From the NCBI GenBank assembly GCA_052143535.1, contig JBKQSS010000061.1, forward strand, positions 124,001-188,000: DNA of 64,000 bases, in the 5' to 3' direction. The DNA comes from JADGRA01 sp052143535. Lineage in GTDB: Bacteria; Myxococcota; Myxococcia; Myxococcales; Myxococcaceae. Below are positions 8,394 through 15,022 of this stretch, in pieces (the first letter of the stretch is position 1; each line of letters begins with the position of its first letter). The notes below the pieces were generated by a model. The model searched no databases and was not told the origin of the DNA. It worked only from the letters and a program-made list of their open reading frames with translations. Both the position numbers and the translations under genes were made by a program.

Positions 8394-9356
8394 GTGAAGC
8401 CGCTTCGGTACGTCAACACAGATGGAACGGGTCCACACTCCAGCGGGGACGTCCTTCGCTGGGCGCTGGTCGACAAGCTCGCCGGCCGACGCAGAAGTTC
8501 TCCGGCGCGCGCGCCCGTTCCCAGCATGGCGCCAGACTTGTCTTTGCTCGCGCACCCACCCGTGGCTGGGGAAGGCATCCGGCTCACGTGGCTCGGGCAC
8601 GCTAGCTGGCTTGTCCAGCTTGCTGGCACTTCACTGCTGATTGACCCTGTCCTCAGCGAGCGAATCTCCGGAATCATTCGCCGCAACGTGGCACCTGGCC
8701 TCGAGGTCGCGCAACTGCCGCGAATTGATGCTTGCCTGGTCACGCACAATCACTACGACCACCTCGACCTTCCGACGCTCAAACGAGTCGGCGCGCCAAT
8801 ATGGGCGGGGCAGGGGACCGCACCGTTGCTGCGGAAGGCGGGCCTGGATTCTCACGAGTTGGCCTGGTGGGAGTCGGCCCGCGTCGGCTCAGCAACATTG
8901 CACTTCGTGCCGAGTCAGCACTGGAGTCGGCGCGGCCTGTTCGACATCAATGAGATGCTGTGGGGTGGCTTCGTCGTCGAGGGCGATGGAACGCGGGTCT
9001 ATCATTCCGGCGACACTGCCTACTTCTCCGGATTCGCCGAGATTGGCCGTCGCTTTCCCAACCTCGCTGGCGCCATGCTACCCATTGGGGCGTACGATCC
9101 GCCCTGGTTCATGGAGTCCCAGCACATGAATCCCGAGCAAGCGGTCCAGGCGTTCGTGGACCTCGAGGCCCGAGACTTTCTGGCCATGCACTGGGGAACC
9201 TTCAAGCTAACCGATGAACCTCTTGATGAACCCCCGCGGCGGCTTGGAGCGGAATGGGCGCGTTTGTCGCTCCAGCCGAGCCGGCTCTACATCCTTCCAG
9301 TGGGAGGGACCTGGTCGTCGCTGTCCTCCGCCGTGAACCTTGCGGCGGTGGAATGA
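8394..9356 (+). CDS. NAPE-PLD-like metallo-beta-lactamase-fold phosphodiesterase
   Basis: A 320-residue metallo-beta-lactamase-fold protein that closely follows animal N-acyl-phosphatidylethanolamine phospholipase D. The HxHxDH zinc motif is H118-N-H120-Y-D122-H123. Further expected ligands are H176 (SQHW), D207 (SGDT) and H266 (MHWGTF). Family-specific stretches include LPIGAYDPPWFM and MHWGTFKLTDEPLDEPP. The N-terminal RYVNTDGT ... DVLRWALVDKL also aligns with the NAPE-PLD N-terminus, which supports the GTG 8394 start. NAPE-PLD releases N-acylethanolamine and phosphatidic acid from N-acyl-PE; bacterial homologues may act on other phosphodiesters. There is no signal peptide. Its stop overlaps the ceramidase start (ATGA), indicating translational coupling. 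Confidence 0.85.
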   Translation: MKPLRYVNTDGTGPHSSGDVLRWALVDKLAGRRRSSPARAPVPSMAPDLSLLAHPPVAGEGIRLTWLGHASWLVQLAGTSLLIDPVLSERISGIIRRNVAPGLEVAQLPRIDACLVTHNHYDHLDLPTLKRVGAPIWAGQGTAPLLRKAGLDSHELAWWESARVGSATLHFVPSQHWSRRGLFDINEMLWGGFVVEGDGTRVYHSGDTAYFSGFAEIGRRFPNLAGAMLPIGAYDPPWFMESQHMNPEQAVQAFVDLEARDFLAMHWGTFKLTDEPLDEPPRRLGAEWARLSLQPSRLYILPVGGTWSSLSSAVNLAAVE

Positions 9357-10174
9357 CCTTGGCATTGCCGGGCTTCTGGGGAACGCCCACGTCCACCGTC
9401 GACTGGTGCGAGGTGAACTACGCAGTCACGCCGTTCATCTGCGAGTTCTTCAATACCGTTTCGAGCCTGGCGATGGTCGTGGCGGGCGCGTTGGGCGTGC
9501 TGCTTCATCGTGGGGTGCTCGACCGGTGGACCCGCAGCGCATTCGGTCTGCTGTGTCTGGTGGGTGTGGGAAGCATCGCGTTTCACGGGACCTTGAAGTT
9601 TGAGCTCCAAATGCTCGATGAGCTTCCAATGCTCTACCTGGTGACGCTGATGGCCTACCTGTTGGCGGAGCCAGGACCCACGCCCCGGTTTGGCGTGTGG
9701 CTTCCGGTTGTCCTGGTTGGCTATGCGCTTCTCGCGACGTTGTCGGCGGCAGTCATGCGAGGCCGGCTTCAGTTCTTCGCCTTTCAAACCAGCTTTGGCC
9801 TGCTCGAGCTGTTTTGCCTCGTGCGGGTCTACTGGCTGAGCCGAGGCCCTGGGAACGCGCCTGTCCGGCGCCTCTTCCAGCTGGGCATGGCCTGCTACGG
9901 CGCGGCCATTCTGCTGTGGTTCGTCGACCTGCGCCTGTGCGACGTCATCAACGTCCGATTGACAGCATTCGGGCTCCCGAATCCACAACTGCACGCTTGG
10001 TGGCACGTGCTCGTGTCTTGCGGCTTCTACATGCTCTTGTTGGTGGTCGGGTACGATCGGATTCGCCACACCCGCAGATGGCCCGTCGCTCGACGACTGG
10101 GAGGCATCATACCTTGTCTGGTACTGGCGGAGCGACTGCCAAAGGCGACTACGACCACAGTGGTCAACGTCTGA
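9353..10174 (+). CDS. Alkaline ceramidase family membrane amidohydrolase
   Basis: A 273-residue polytopic membrane protein of the alkaline ceramidase (ACER) family, which cleaves N-acyl-sphingoid bases into a sphingoid base and a fatty acid. The N-terminal motif DWCEVNY..V....CEF places D17, E20, N22 and E31 at the spacing of the Ca2+ site in ACER3. The Zn2+ histidines correspond to H78 (GSIAFHGTLK) and H214/H218 (LHAWWH). LQMLDELPMLY is also diagnostic. About seven hydrophobic helices are expected. ATG 9353 overlaps the upstream NAPE-PLD-like stop; an earlier in-frame start inside that gene is rejected. Myxobacteria make sphingolipids, so a ceramide substrate is plausible, but the true amide lipid is unknown. 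Confidence 0.85.
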   Translation: MTLALPGFWGTPTSTVDWCEVNYAVTPFICEFFNTVSSLAMVVAGALGVLLHRGVLDRWTRSAFGLLCLVGVGSIAFHGTLKFELQMLDELPMLYLVTLMAYLLAEPGPTPRFGVWLPVVLVGYALLATLSAAVMRGRLQFFAFQTSFGLLELFCLVRVYWLSRGPGNAPVRRLFQLGMACYGAAILLWFVDLRLCDVINVRLTAFGLPNPQLHAWWHVLVSCGFYMLLLVVGYDRIRHTRRWPVARRLGGIIPCLVLAERLPKATTTTVVNV

Positions 10175-10282
10175 TAATGTGCGTTATGTCAACTACGGCT
10201 TTGAGCTCCTCGGAGTGGTTCCGCAATCTTCCGGGAGCGTAGCTTTCGGCTCAAGCGAACCTGCACCCAGGAGAGGCCCTCG

Positions 10283-10786
10283 ATGATCGCCGGATTGCCG
10301 CCGTTAACGTTCATGCACACCGCCATCAGCCTGGTCGGTGTTGGTACAGGCTTCGTGGTTCTCTTCGCCGGGCTACTGGCCGGCCAGTCTCTCCCCCGCT
10401 GGACCGGTTGGTTCCTTGCCACAACCATTCTGACAAGCGTCACCGGCTTCCTGCTGCCGGCGGCTCACTTCATGCCGTCTCACGCCGTCGGCATCCTGTC
10501 ACTGGTCGTCCTCGCGGTAGCGCTGTTCGCGTTGTATCGCAAGCACCTGAGCGGCCCTTGGCGGCGGACATACGTCATTACTGCTCTGACGGCGCTCTAC
10601 TTGAACGTCTTCGTGTTGGTCGCGCAGCTCTTTGCCAAGGTGCCTGCCCTCAAGGAAGTCGCCCCGACGCAAACCGAGCTGCCATTCAAAGCTGCCCAGG
10701 GCGCGGTGCTGGTAGCGTTTGTCGTCTTGGGAGCGCTAGCAGTCGCCAGGTTCCGCGAACCTGCGCCGGACGCCCGGGCCCGCTAG
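10283..10786 (+). CDS. Hypothetical four-helix membrane protein
   Basis: A 167-residue protein with four hydrophobic segments: near residues 10-32, 40-58, 65-85 and 90-115, with a further one near 135-158 after a more polar loop. I cannot assign a family. The AGGAGAGG sequence a few bases before ATG 10283 is a good ribosome-binding site. It follows the ceramidase gene after 108 bp. Its TAG stop interleaves with the stop of the convergent monooxygenase-like gene in a single CTAG, leaving no room for a terminator between them. Confidence 0.65.
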   Translation: MIAGLPPLTFMHTAISLVGVGTGFVVLFAGLLAGQSLPRWTGWFLATTILTSVTGFLLPAAHFMPSHAVGILSLVVLAVALFALYRKHLSGPWRRTYVITALTALYLNVFVLVAQLFAKVPALKEVAPTQTELPFKAAQGAVLVAFVVLGALAVARFREPAPDARAR

Positions 10787-11142
10787 CGGACGGAGCGTGT
10801 TAGGTCAACCGCAGTCCAAGCATCGCGTGCGACTTCGGCTTCGGTGAGCCGCTCGCACTTGGCGTCCAGGGCCGCGTATTCGGCGTGATGCGCCTCGTGG
10901 AAGCGCTGGAAGGACTCGCCTGAAGCCCATCGGTCAACGGTCAAATAGCGGCGCGGCGTCGTGCTGCTCCGCAAAAGCTCAGTTCCGCGAAATTCTGGGC
11001 TCAGGGCGAATAGCCTCGCCCACTCGCCGTCTGGCCCGTAGGCGCCCTCGAATACCGGCTCTTCTCCCGGACGAACGCTGAACTCCCAGACGATGACATG
11101 TTGAGCGCTTGTGCCACGTCGCTCGCTAGCTCCCGACGTCAT
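10783..11142 (-). CDS. Antibiotic-biosynthesis-monooxygenase (ABM) domain protein
   Basis: A 119-residue small protein with a dimeric alpha/beta ABM-type fold. The pattern VIVWEFSVRPGEEPVFEGAY at the start, then RYLTVDRWASGESFQRFHE, is typical. Members include heme-degrading and quinone-forming monooxygenases, but many have unknown roles. It is downstream of the Tat-exported SRPBCC gene with an ATGA overlap, so the two are probably co-transcribed from the ArsR-associated divergent promoter region. No metal or heme ligand can be assigned with confidence. Confidence 0.7.
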   Translation of the reverse strand: MTSGASERRGTSAQHVIVWEFSVRPGEEPVFEGAYGPDGEWARLFALSPEFRGTELLRSSTTPRRYLTVDRWASGESFQRFHEAHHAEYAALDAKCERLTEAEVARDAWTAVDLTRSVR

Positions 11143-11684
11143 TTCGGCTGCTCCGGCGTCGCAGCCAAGAACTTGCTCAGGGGCTCCCAGTAATGCGAAT
11201 TCCAGCCGCTCAGGAGATGGTCGAAATCGCCTTCCGGAAAGCCCTTGTGCTCCAGCAGCACGACCGTCTCGGAGCCCTGAGGCTTCAGGTCAAACCGAGC
11301 GATGGAGTAAACGCCCGGGTTCCAATGCGTCGGTCGCCAGGCTTGGACGATGCGCTCATTTGTGACGAGCTCGACGTTTCGTCCGCCAATCATGCCGGCG
11401 AACATCAAAAAGGCGCCCCCAACTCGGGGATCGATGTCTGCCGGTAAGCCGCTAAATGCCGCAAACTGTGTCGAGCTCAGAAGGATTGCGTAGATTCGTT
11501 CCGGCTTGGCGCCCAGCCTGACCTCCTGGTGCAAGGAAGTGCGGGTATCGTTTGCTGCTTTCCCCGGCGTCTGCGGAACCTGCTTCTGGTCGGCCCAGAC
11601 TTTAGAAACGGTCGCCAAGCCGCCCAGCGCCACTGCAGCGCACGACATGAGCTGTCGGCGTGTCGACCCTCTGGGCAGCCCCAT
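11139..11684 (-). CDS. Tat-signal SRPBCC (AHSA1/START-like) protein
   Basis: A 181-residue protein with a twin-arginine-like signal (STRRQLM then a hydrophobic stretch, cleavage likely near KVWA) followed by an SRPBCC/AHSA1-type ligand-binding domain. Landmarks include HQEVRLGAKPERIYAILL, PRVGGAFLMFAGMIGG, IVQAWRPTHWNPGVYSIARF and a C-terminal helix with HYWEPLSKFL. I chose ATG 11684 because AAGGAGA lies about seven bases upstream; ATGs at 11735 and 11705 have weaker sites. SRPBCC proteins of this type are usually cytoplasmic, so export is unusual. The ligand is unknown. Confidence 0.72.
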   Translation of the reverse strand: MGLPRGSTRRQLMSCAAVALGGLATVSKVWADQKQVPQTPGKAANDTRTSLHQEVRLGAKPERIYAILLSSTQFAAFSGLPADIDPRVGGAFLMFAGMIGGRNVELVTNERIVQAWRPTHWNPGVYSIARFDLKPQGSETVVLLEHKGFPEGDFDHLLSGWNSHYWEPLSKFLAATPEQPK

Positions 11685-11801
11685 TGGACTCTCCTTGCTC
11701 GTCATCTGCAGCCTCCTGATGAGTGAAAGGAGCACTCAGCCTGGGAGCTTTCCCCGCTGCTCTGGGCCCCGACATTGACTCGTGGTTCACGAGCTTGCGT
11801 C

Positions 11802-11821
11802 ATTTAACCATACGGTTTAAT
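11802..11821. promoter_or_regulatory. Inverted-repeat operator between divergent SRPBCC and arsR genes
   Basis: ATTTAACC (11802-11809), spacer ATAC, GGTTTAAT (11814-11821) form a palindrome with one mismatch per arm. It sits 12 bp before the arsR-like start codon and about 117 bp before the divergent SRPBCC start. Short AT-rich palindromes in this position are typical ArsR/SmtB binding sites, so autoregulation plus control of the divergent operon is inferred. The TTTAAT part could also serve as a -10 element for arsR. Confidence 0.6.
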
Positions 11822-11833
11822 GTTTTCGCAGGC

Positions 11834-12184
11834 ATGACGTCAAGCGCAACTTCGGCCTTCGTCGACGACCGACTGGATGTCGTCTTTCACGCTCTGGCCC
11901 ATCGGACCAGACGCTTGCTGCTGAGACGCCTGGCACGCGGACCGGCCATGATTACGGAGCTCGCGGAACCTCTGCCGATGTCGTTGCCGGCGGTGTCCAA
12001 GCACCTCCGTGTTCTGGAGCGAGCCCATCTGGTCACCCGTAAGGTCGATGGCCGCGTCCACCGCTGCTCCCTCGATGCGGAACCGCTGATTGAGGTCGAA
12101 AGATGGCTGGGCGAGCGCCGGGCGCTCTGGCAGCGGGCCCTGGACTCCCTGGCCGCCCACGTCGAGCGTGGCCAGGACGAATAG
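11834..12184 (+). CDS. ArsR-family winged-helix repressor
   Basis: A 116-residue transcription factor. The helix-turn-helix lies around ITELAEPLPMSLPAVSKHLRVLERAHLV, followed by a beta-wing (RKVDGRVHRCSLD). The N-terminal helix has the ADPTRR-like form ALAHRTRRLLLRRLA. There is no CxC metal motif, so it is more like the ArsR type paired with SRPBCC proteins than an arsenic or zinc sensor. ATG 11834 follows a palindromic operator at 11802-11821; a longer in-frame reading upstream would run across this operator and is rejected. The AHSA1 gene follows after three bases. Confidence 0.87.
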   Translation: MTSSATSAFVDDRLDVVFHALAHRTRRLLLRRLARGPAMITELAEPLPMSLPAVSKHLRVLERAHLVTRKVDGRVHRCSLDAEPLIEVERWLGERRALWQRALDSLAAHVERGQDE

Positions 12185-12187
12185 CGG

Positions 12188-12646
12188 ATGCGACGAAAAA
12201 TCTCGGGCCGGGCACATCCTCCCGCTTTGCGCCTCCTGGTTCGTCGCACCATCGACGCCCCGGCTGAACGGCTCTTCCGCGCGTGGACGGAGCCTGACCA
12301 ACTGGTCAAGTGGTGGGGCCCCCCGCCCGGACGATGTTCGGAAGCCGAAGTCGATTTGAGGGTCGGTGGCAAATACCGCATCGCCAATGCTTTTCCAGAC
12401 GGGAGCGTCGTCTGGATTTCGGGTGAGTTCGAGCGAATCTCTCCGCCGCGGGAACTCATCTTCACCTGGCGCCTCGAGGGCTCAAGGACCACCGAGCGCG
12501 TGACGGTCCGGTTTGACCAGAGCGGCAGCAGCACGGAGGTGGTCGTCATCCACGAGCGAATCGGGAGCGCTCAAGCTCGCAGAGGTCACGAACAAGGCTG
12601 GCAGGGCTGCCTCGACGGGCTGGCACGTTTCGCAGCTGCCGCCTGA
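12188..12646 (+). CDS. AHSA1/SRPBCC domain protein
   Basis: A 152-residue START-like protein of the activator-of-Hsp90 homology type. Diagnostic features are LVRRTIDAPAERLFRAWTEPDQLVKWWGP, then VDLRVGGKYRI, WISGEFERISPPRELIFTW and the C-terminal GWQGCLDGLARFA helix. ArsR plus AHSA1 is a common two-gene unit in bacteria, the SRPBCC protein presumably handling or sensing a hydrophobic ligand. It follows arsR by three bases on the same strand and is cytoplasmic, unlike its exported counterpart across the operator. Confidence 0.85.
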   Translation: MRRKISGRAHPPALRLLVRRTIDAPAERLFRAWTEPDQLVKWWGPPPGRCSEAEVDLRVGGKYRIANAFPDGSVVWISGEFERISPPRELIFTWRLEGSRTTERVTVRFDQSGSSTEVVVIHERIGSAQARRGHEQGWQGCLDGLARFAAAA

Positions 12647-12655
12647 GGCGCTGGT

Positions 12656-13066
12656 TCAGCGATGCTCGGGCCGAATGACGAGGCGGAGGCCCGACCAGGT
12701 CTCATCGATGGCGCACACCTTGTTGTCGACCAGCCCAGTAGGCAGGGCGACTTGGCGAATCGCGTTCTCTGTCATGTCGGTGGCAACGCCAGATGCCCGC
12801 TTCGGCCACGCAACCCAGACACCTGTCGCAGGAGCCATGCGCTGCCGAACCGAAGTGAGTCGCCGCTCGAACTTGGCGTGTCGCGACACAAACCAGACAA
12901 TGACGTCCGGCGAGCCTTTGGGCGGCATTTTCGTCTGAAGCCTCACTCCTTCGGGAAGCTCGCCAAGTTTCGGTGCAAAGTTCTCGGGCGAGGCCAGCAG
13001 AGCGACCAGATGGCCCTCCTGAATGCCCAGCTTCTGGGCCAGCGGAGTTCCGGAGTAACCAGCCAT
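12656..13066 (-). CDS. DUF3052-family protein
   Basis: A 136-residue protein matching the DUF3052 type: MAGYSGTPLAQKLGI at the start, then a domain with VIVWFVSRHAKFERRL, VWVAWPKRASGVATDMTENAIR and WSGLRLVIR. The family has no established function but is common in Actinobacteria and Myxococcota. ATG 13066 has TAGGAGCT about seven bases upstream, and the longer in-frame reading upstream lacks family similarity. It lies convergent to the AHSA1 gene with a nine-base gap. Confidence 0.8.
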   Translation of the reverse strand: MAGYSGTPLAQKLGIQEGHLVALLASPENFAPKLGELPEGVRLQTKMPPKGSPDVIVWFVSRHAKFERRLTSVRQRMAPATGVWVAWPKRASGVATDMTENAIRQVALPTGLVDNKVCAIDETWSGLRLVIRPEHR

Positions 13067-13145
13067 TTGACGAGCTCCTACCGCTGGTGGTGCCCCCTGC
13101 CCTGCCCGGTTGGTCACCGCGGTCCGTGCTTCTTGGGTTTGGTGG

Positions 13146-14588
13146 TTAGGCGTACTTGAACAGCGCCATGAAACCAAAGTCCATGTGGAGCTGCTGGTGA
13201 CAGTGAAAGAGCGTCGCCCCTGGATTGTCGGCGACAAAGTCGACCTCGACTTCCTGAAACCCTCCCAGCATGACGACATCCTTCAACACGCCGGCGGTAG
13301 GTTTTCCGCCAAACCGGGTCAACTCAAAGCTGTGGCGGTGCAAATGCAGCGGGTGGACGTCGTCACTCGCATTTCGGAATTTCAAGCGGTAACGGCCGCC
13401 CTGGTGCACCGTGAACGTCGGCGTCACTCGCTCCATCGAAAAAGACTGGCCGTTGATGGTCCACTGGTTGAAGCCGTGATGGGCCGCGTTTCGCTTCTCG
13501 ATGAGCATTTCGAAGGTCTGGTCCGGCACTGAGGGCGCTCGGCCAGAGTTTCCAAACTGCGTGTAGTCCCAGCGAAAAGGCTTGGGCTTCGCCCACCGCG
13601 GCTTCCCGGACTGGTTGGCATACTCGACGACAATGCCCATCCCATGTCGACGGTCATCGTCCGAGAGGTCTCCCATTACCCAGACACCGGGGCTCCTCAT
13701 CTCGACGATCGCCGAAACTCGCTCCGCGGTGCCGAGCCAGAGGACTGGGACCTCCGCGGGGTTAGGCACGGGGTTCCCATCGAGCGCGACAACGCGAAAC
13801 GTATGGGCCGGGAGGGCCAGGCTTCGGATCTCGGTGGCACTCGCGTTGAGGACGTGAAATAGCACGCGCTCTCCTTGGTGGACACGAATCGGCTCGCCGT
13901 GTCCGAGCATCCGACCGTTAATGCTGAAGAGCTCGTAGCCGACCTCAAATCCCTTCACCGTGCTGTTGGCAGTCTCATCCGCTTCCTTTCCCAGCTGCTG
14001 CAGCGTCTTGTTGGGGAGGCCAACGAGCATGTCCATGGCCATGTCGCCGCCACGGCTGAAGGTGGGCAAGAACTCCTTCATGACGAGAAAGACTTCGCGG
14101 TCGTATGCGCCCGGATCGTGCTTCGGCTCGACGTAAACCGGGCCGGCTTGGCCGGTGTAGGTGCCTCGATTGAGGTCCGCTCCCGCAACGACATGGGTGT
14201 GGTAAAAACGAAAGCCGGCGGGCCTGGGCACGAAGGCGACTTGTTGCATCCCATGGGCGGGGATGAAGGGCGAACCTTCCTCGGCCGCTCCATCGACATC
14301 GGTTGGTAGCCACTGCCCATGCCAGTGAACGAGTTCGGGCGTGTCCGTGTCGTTGTAGATGTCGATGACGACGGGCGTCCCTTCCTTCAATCGCACCATC
14401 GGTCCTGGAAACTGCCCGTTGTAGAGCGTCGTCGAGACGATGTGTTCCGGTGAGAGCTCGACTAGGCCGTTGCTGATGTGAAGAGTTAGGTCTGCTCGGA
14501 CCGACTGGCCTGCTGTCGGCCAGGCAATGCGCGGCAAGAGACCGGCGAGTCCCGCGAACTTGAGAAATGAGCGCCGTGCCAGACTCAT
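13146..14588 (-). CDS. Tat-exported multicopper oxidase
   Basis: A 480-residue laccase/CueO-type oxidase with a twin-arginine signal (LARRSFLKF). All four copper-ligand motifs are present: HWHGQW, FYHTHV, HPLHLHRHSF and FHCHQQLHMDFGFM; the last contains the type-1 Cys-His-Met set, so it should be active. Substrate (metal ions or phenolics) is unknown; there is no obvious Met-rich copper-tolerance insert. Its ATG overlaps the stop of the DoxX gene by one base (TAATG), so the pair is co-expressed, possibly linking membrane electron-carrier chemistry to oxidation in the periplasm. Confidence 0.92.
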   Translation of the reverse strand: MSLARRSFLKFAGLAGLLPRIAWPTAGQSVRADLTLHISNGLVELSPEHIVSTTLYNGQFPGPMVRLKEGTPVVIDIYNDTDTPELVHWHGQWLPTDVDGAAEEGSPFIPAHGMQQVAFVPRPAGFRFYHTHVVAGADLNRGTYTGQAGPVYVEPKHDPGAYDREVFLVMKEFLPTFSRGGDMAMDMLVGLPNKTLQQLGKEADETANSTVKGFEVGYELFSINGRMLGHGEPIRVHQGERVLFHVLNASATEIRSLALPAHTFRVVALDGNPVPNPAEVPVLWLGTAERVSAIVEMRSPGVWVMGDLSDDDRRHGMGIVVEYANQSGKPRWAKPKPFRWDYTQFGNSGRAPSVPDQTFEMLIEKRNAAHHGFNQWTINGQSFSMERVTPTFTVHQGGRYRLKFRNASDDVHPLHLHRHSFELTRFGGKPTAGVLKDVVMLGGFQEVEVDFVADNPGATLFHCHQQLHMDFGFMALFKYA

Positions 14589-14941
14589 TAGGTGAAGACG
14601 TAGGCCCAGGCGATAAGTACCGCCTGGAGGGGAAGCCGGGCCCACAGCAGCCAGGCGGGGGGGGGCCGACGGCCAAACCCGATGCGGTGAACCGCCATGT
14701 TCACGTTGGCCGGGAAAACGGCGATGAACAGGGCTATGAGGCCCCAGGCCGCCAGGGCGCGTGTCTGCGCTAAGAGCAACCCGAGGCCACCGAGAATCTC
14801 GGAAACCCCGCTCACCAGGACCAGGGTGCTGGGCACCGGAAGCCAGCGCGGAACGATTCGAGCGTATGCGGCGGGGGCTACGAAGTGCATGACGCCCGCT
14901 ACAACCATGAGGACTGCCAATAGGACGCACCAGGGGCTCAT
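14588..14941 (-). CDS. DoxX-family four-helix membrane protein
   Basis: A 117-residue integral membrane protein with four hydrophobic helices, typical of the DoxX/DoxD-like family: a start in MSPWCVLLAVLMVVAGVMHF, a central SGVSEILGGLGLLLAQTR, then FIAVFPANVNMAVH. The family is linked to terminal quinol oxidase or other redox roles, with most members uncharacterised. It immediately precedes the multicopper oxidase with a one-base overlap, which suggests a shared redox function. Confidence 0.83.
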   Translation of the reverse strand: MSPWCVLLAVLMVVAGVMHFVAPAAYARIVPRWLPVPSTLVLVSGVSEILGGLGLLLAQTRALAAWGLIALFIAVFPANVNMAVHRIGFGRRPPPAWLLWARLPLQAVLIAWAYVFT

Positions 14942-15022
14942 CGCTCGTGCACCTTAAACCGGACCGGGGCTCGACATGCAGCTCTTGACTCGTGCCGCGG
15001 TCCTGCGCATGGCATTGCCTAA

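Noticed and set aside
11723..11833. Longer start for the ArsR gene
   Set aside because: It would translate across the palindromic operator and lacks similarity to ArsR proteins.
13067..13279. N-terminal extension of the DUF3052 gene
   Set aside because: Low-complexity, overlaps the convergent multicopper oxidase end, and a strong ribosome-binding site precedes ATG 13066.
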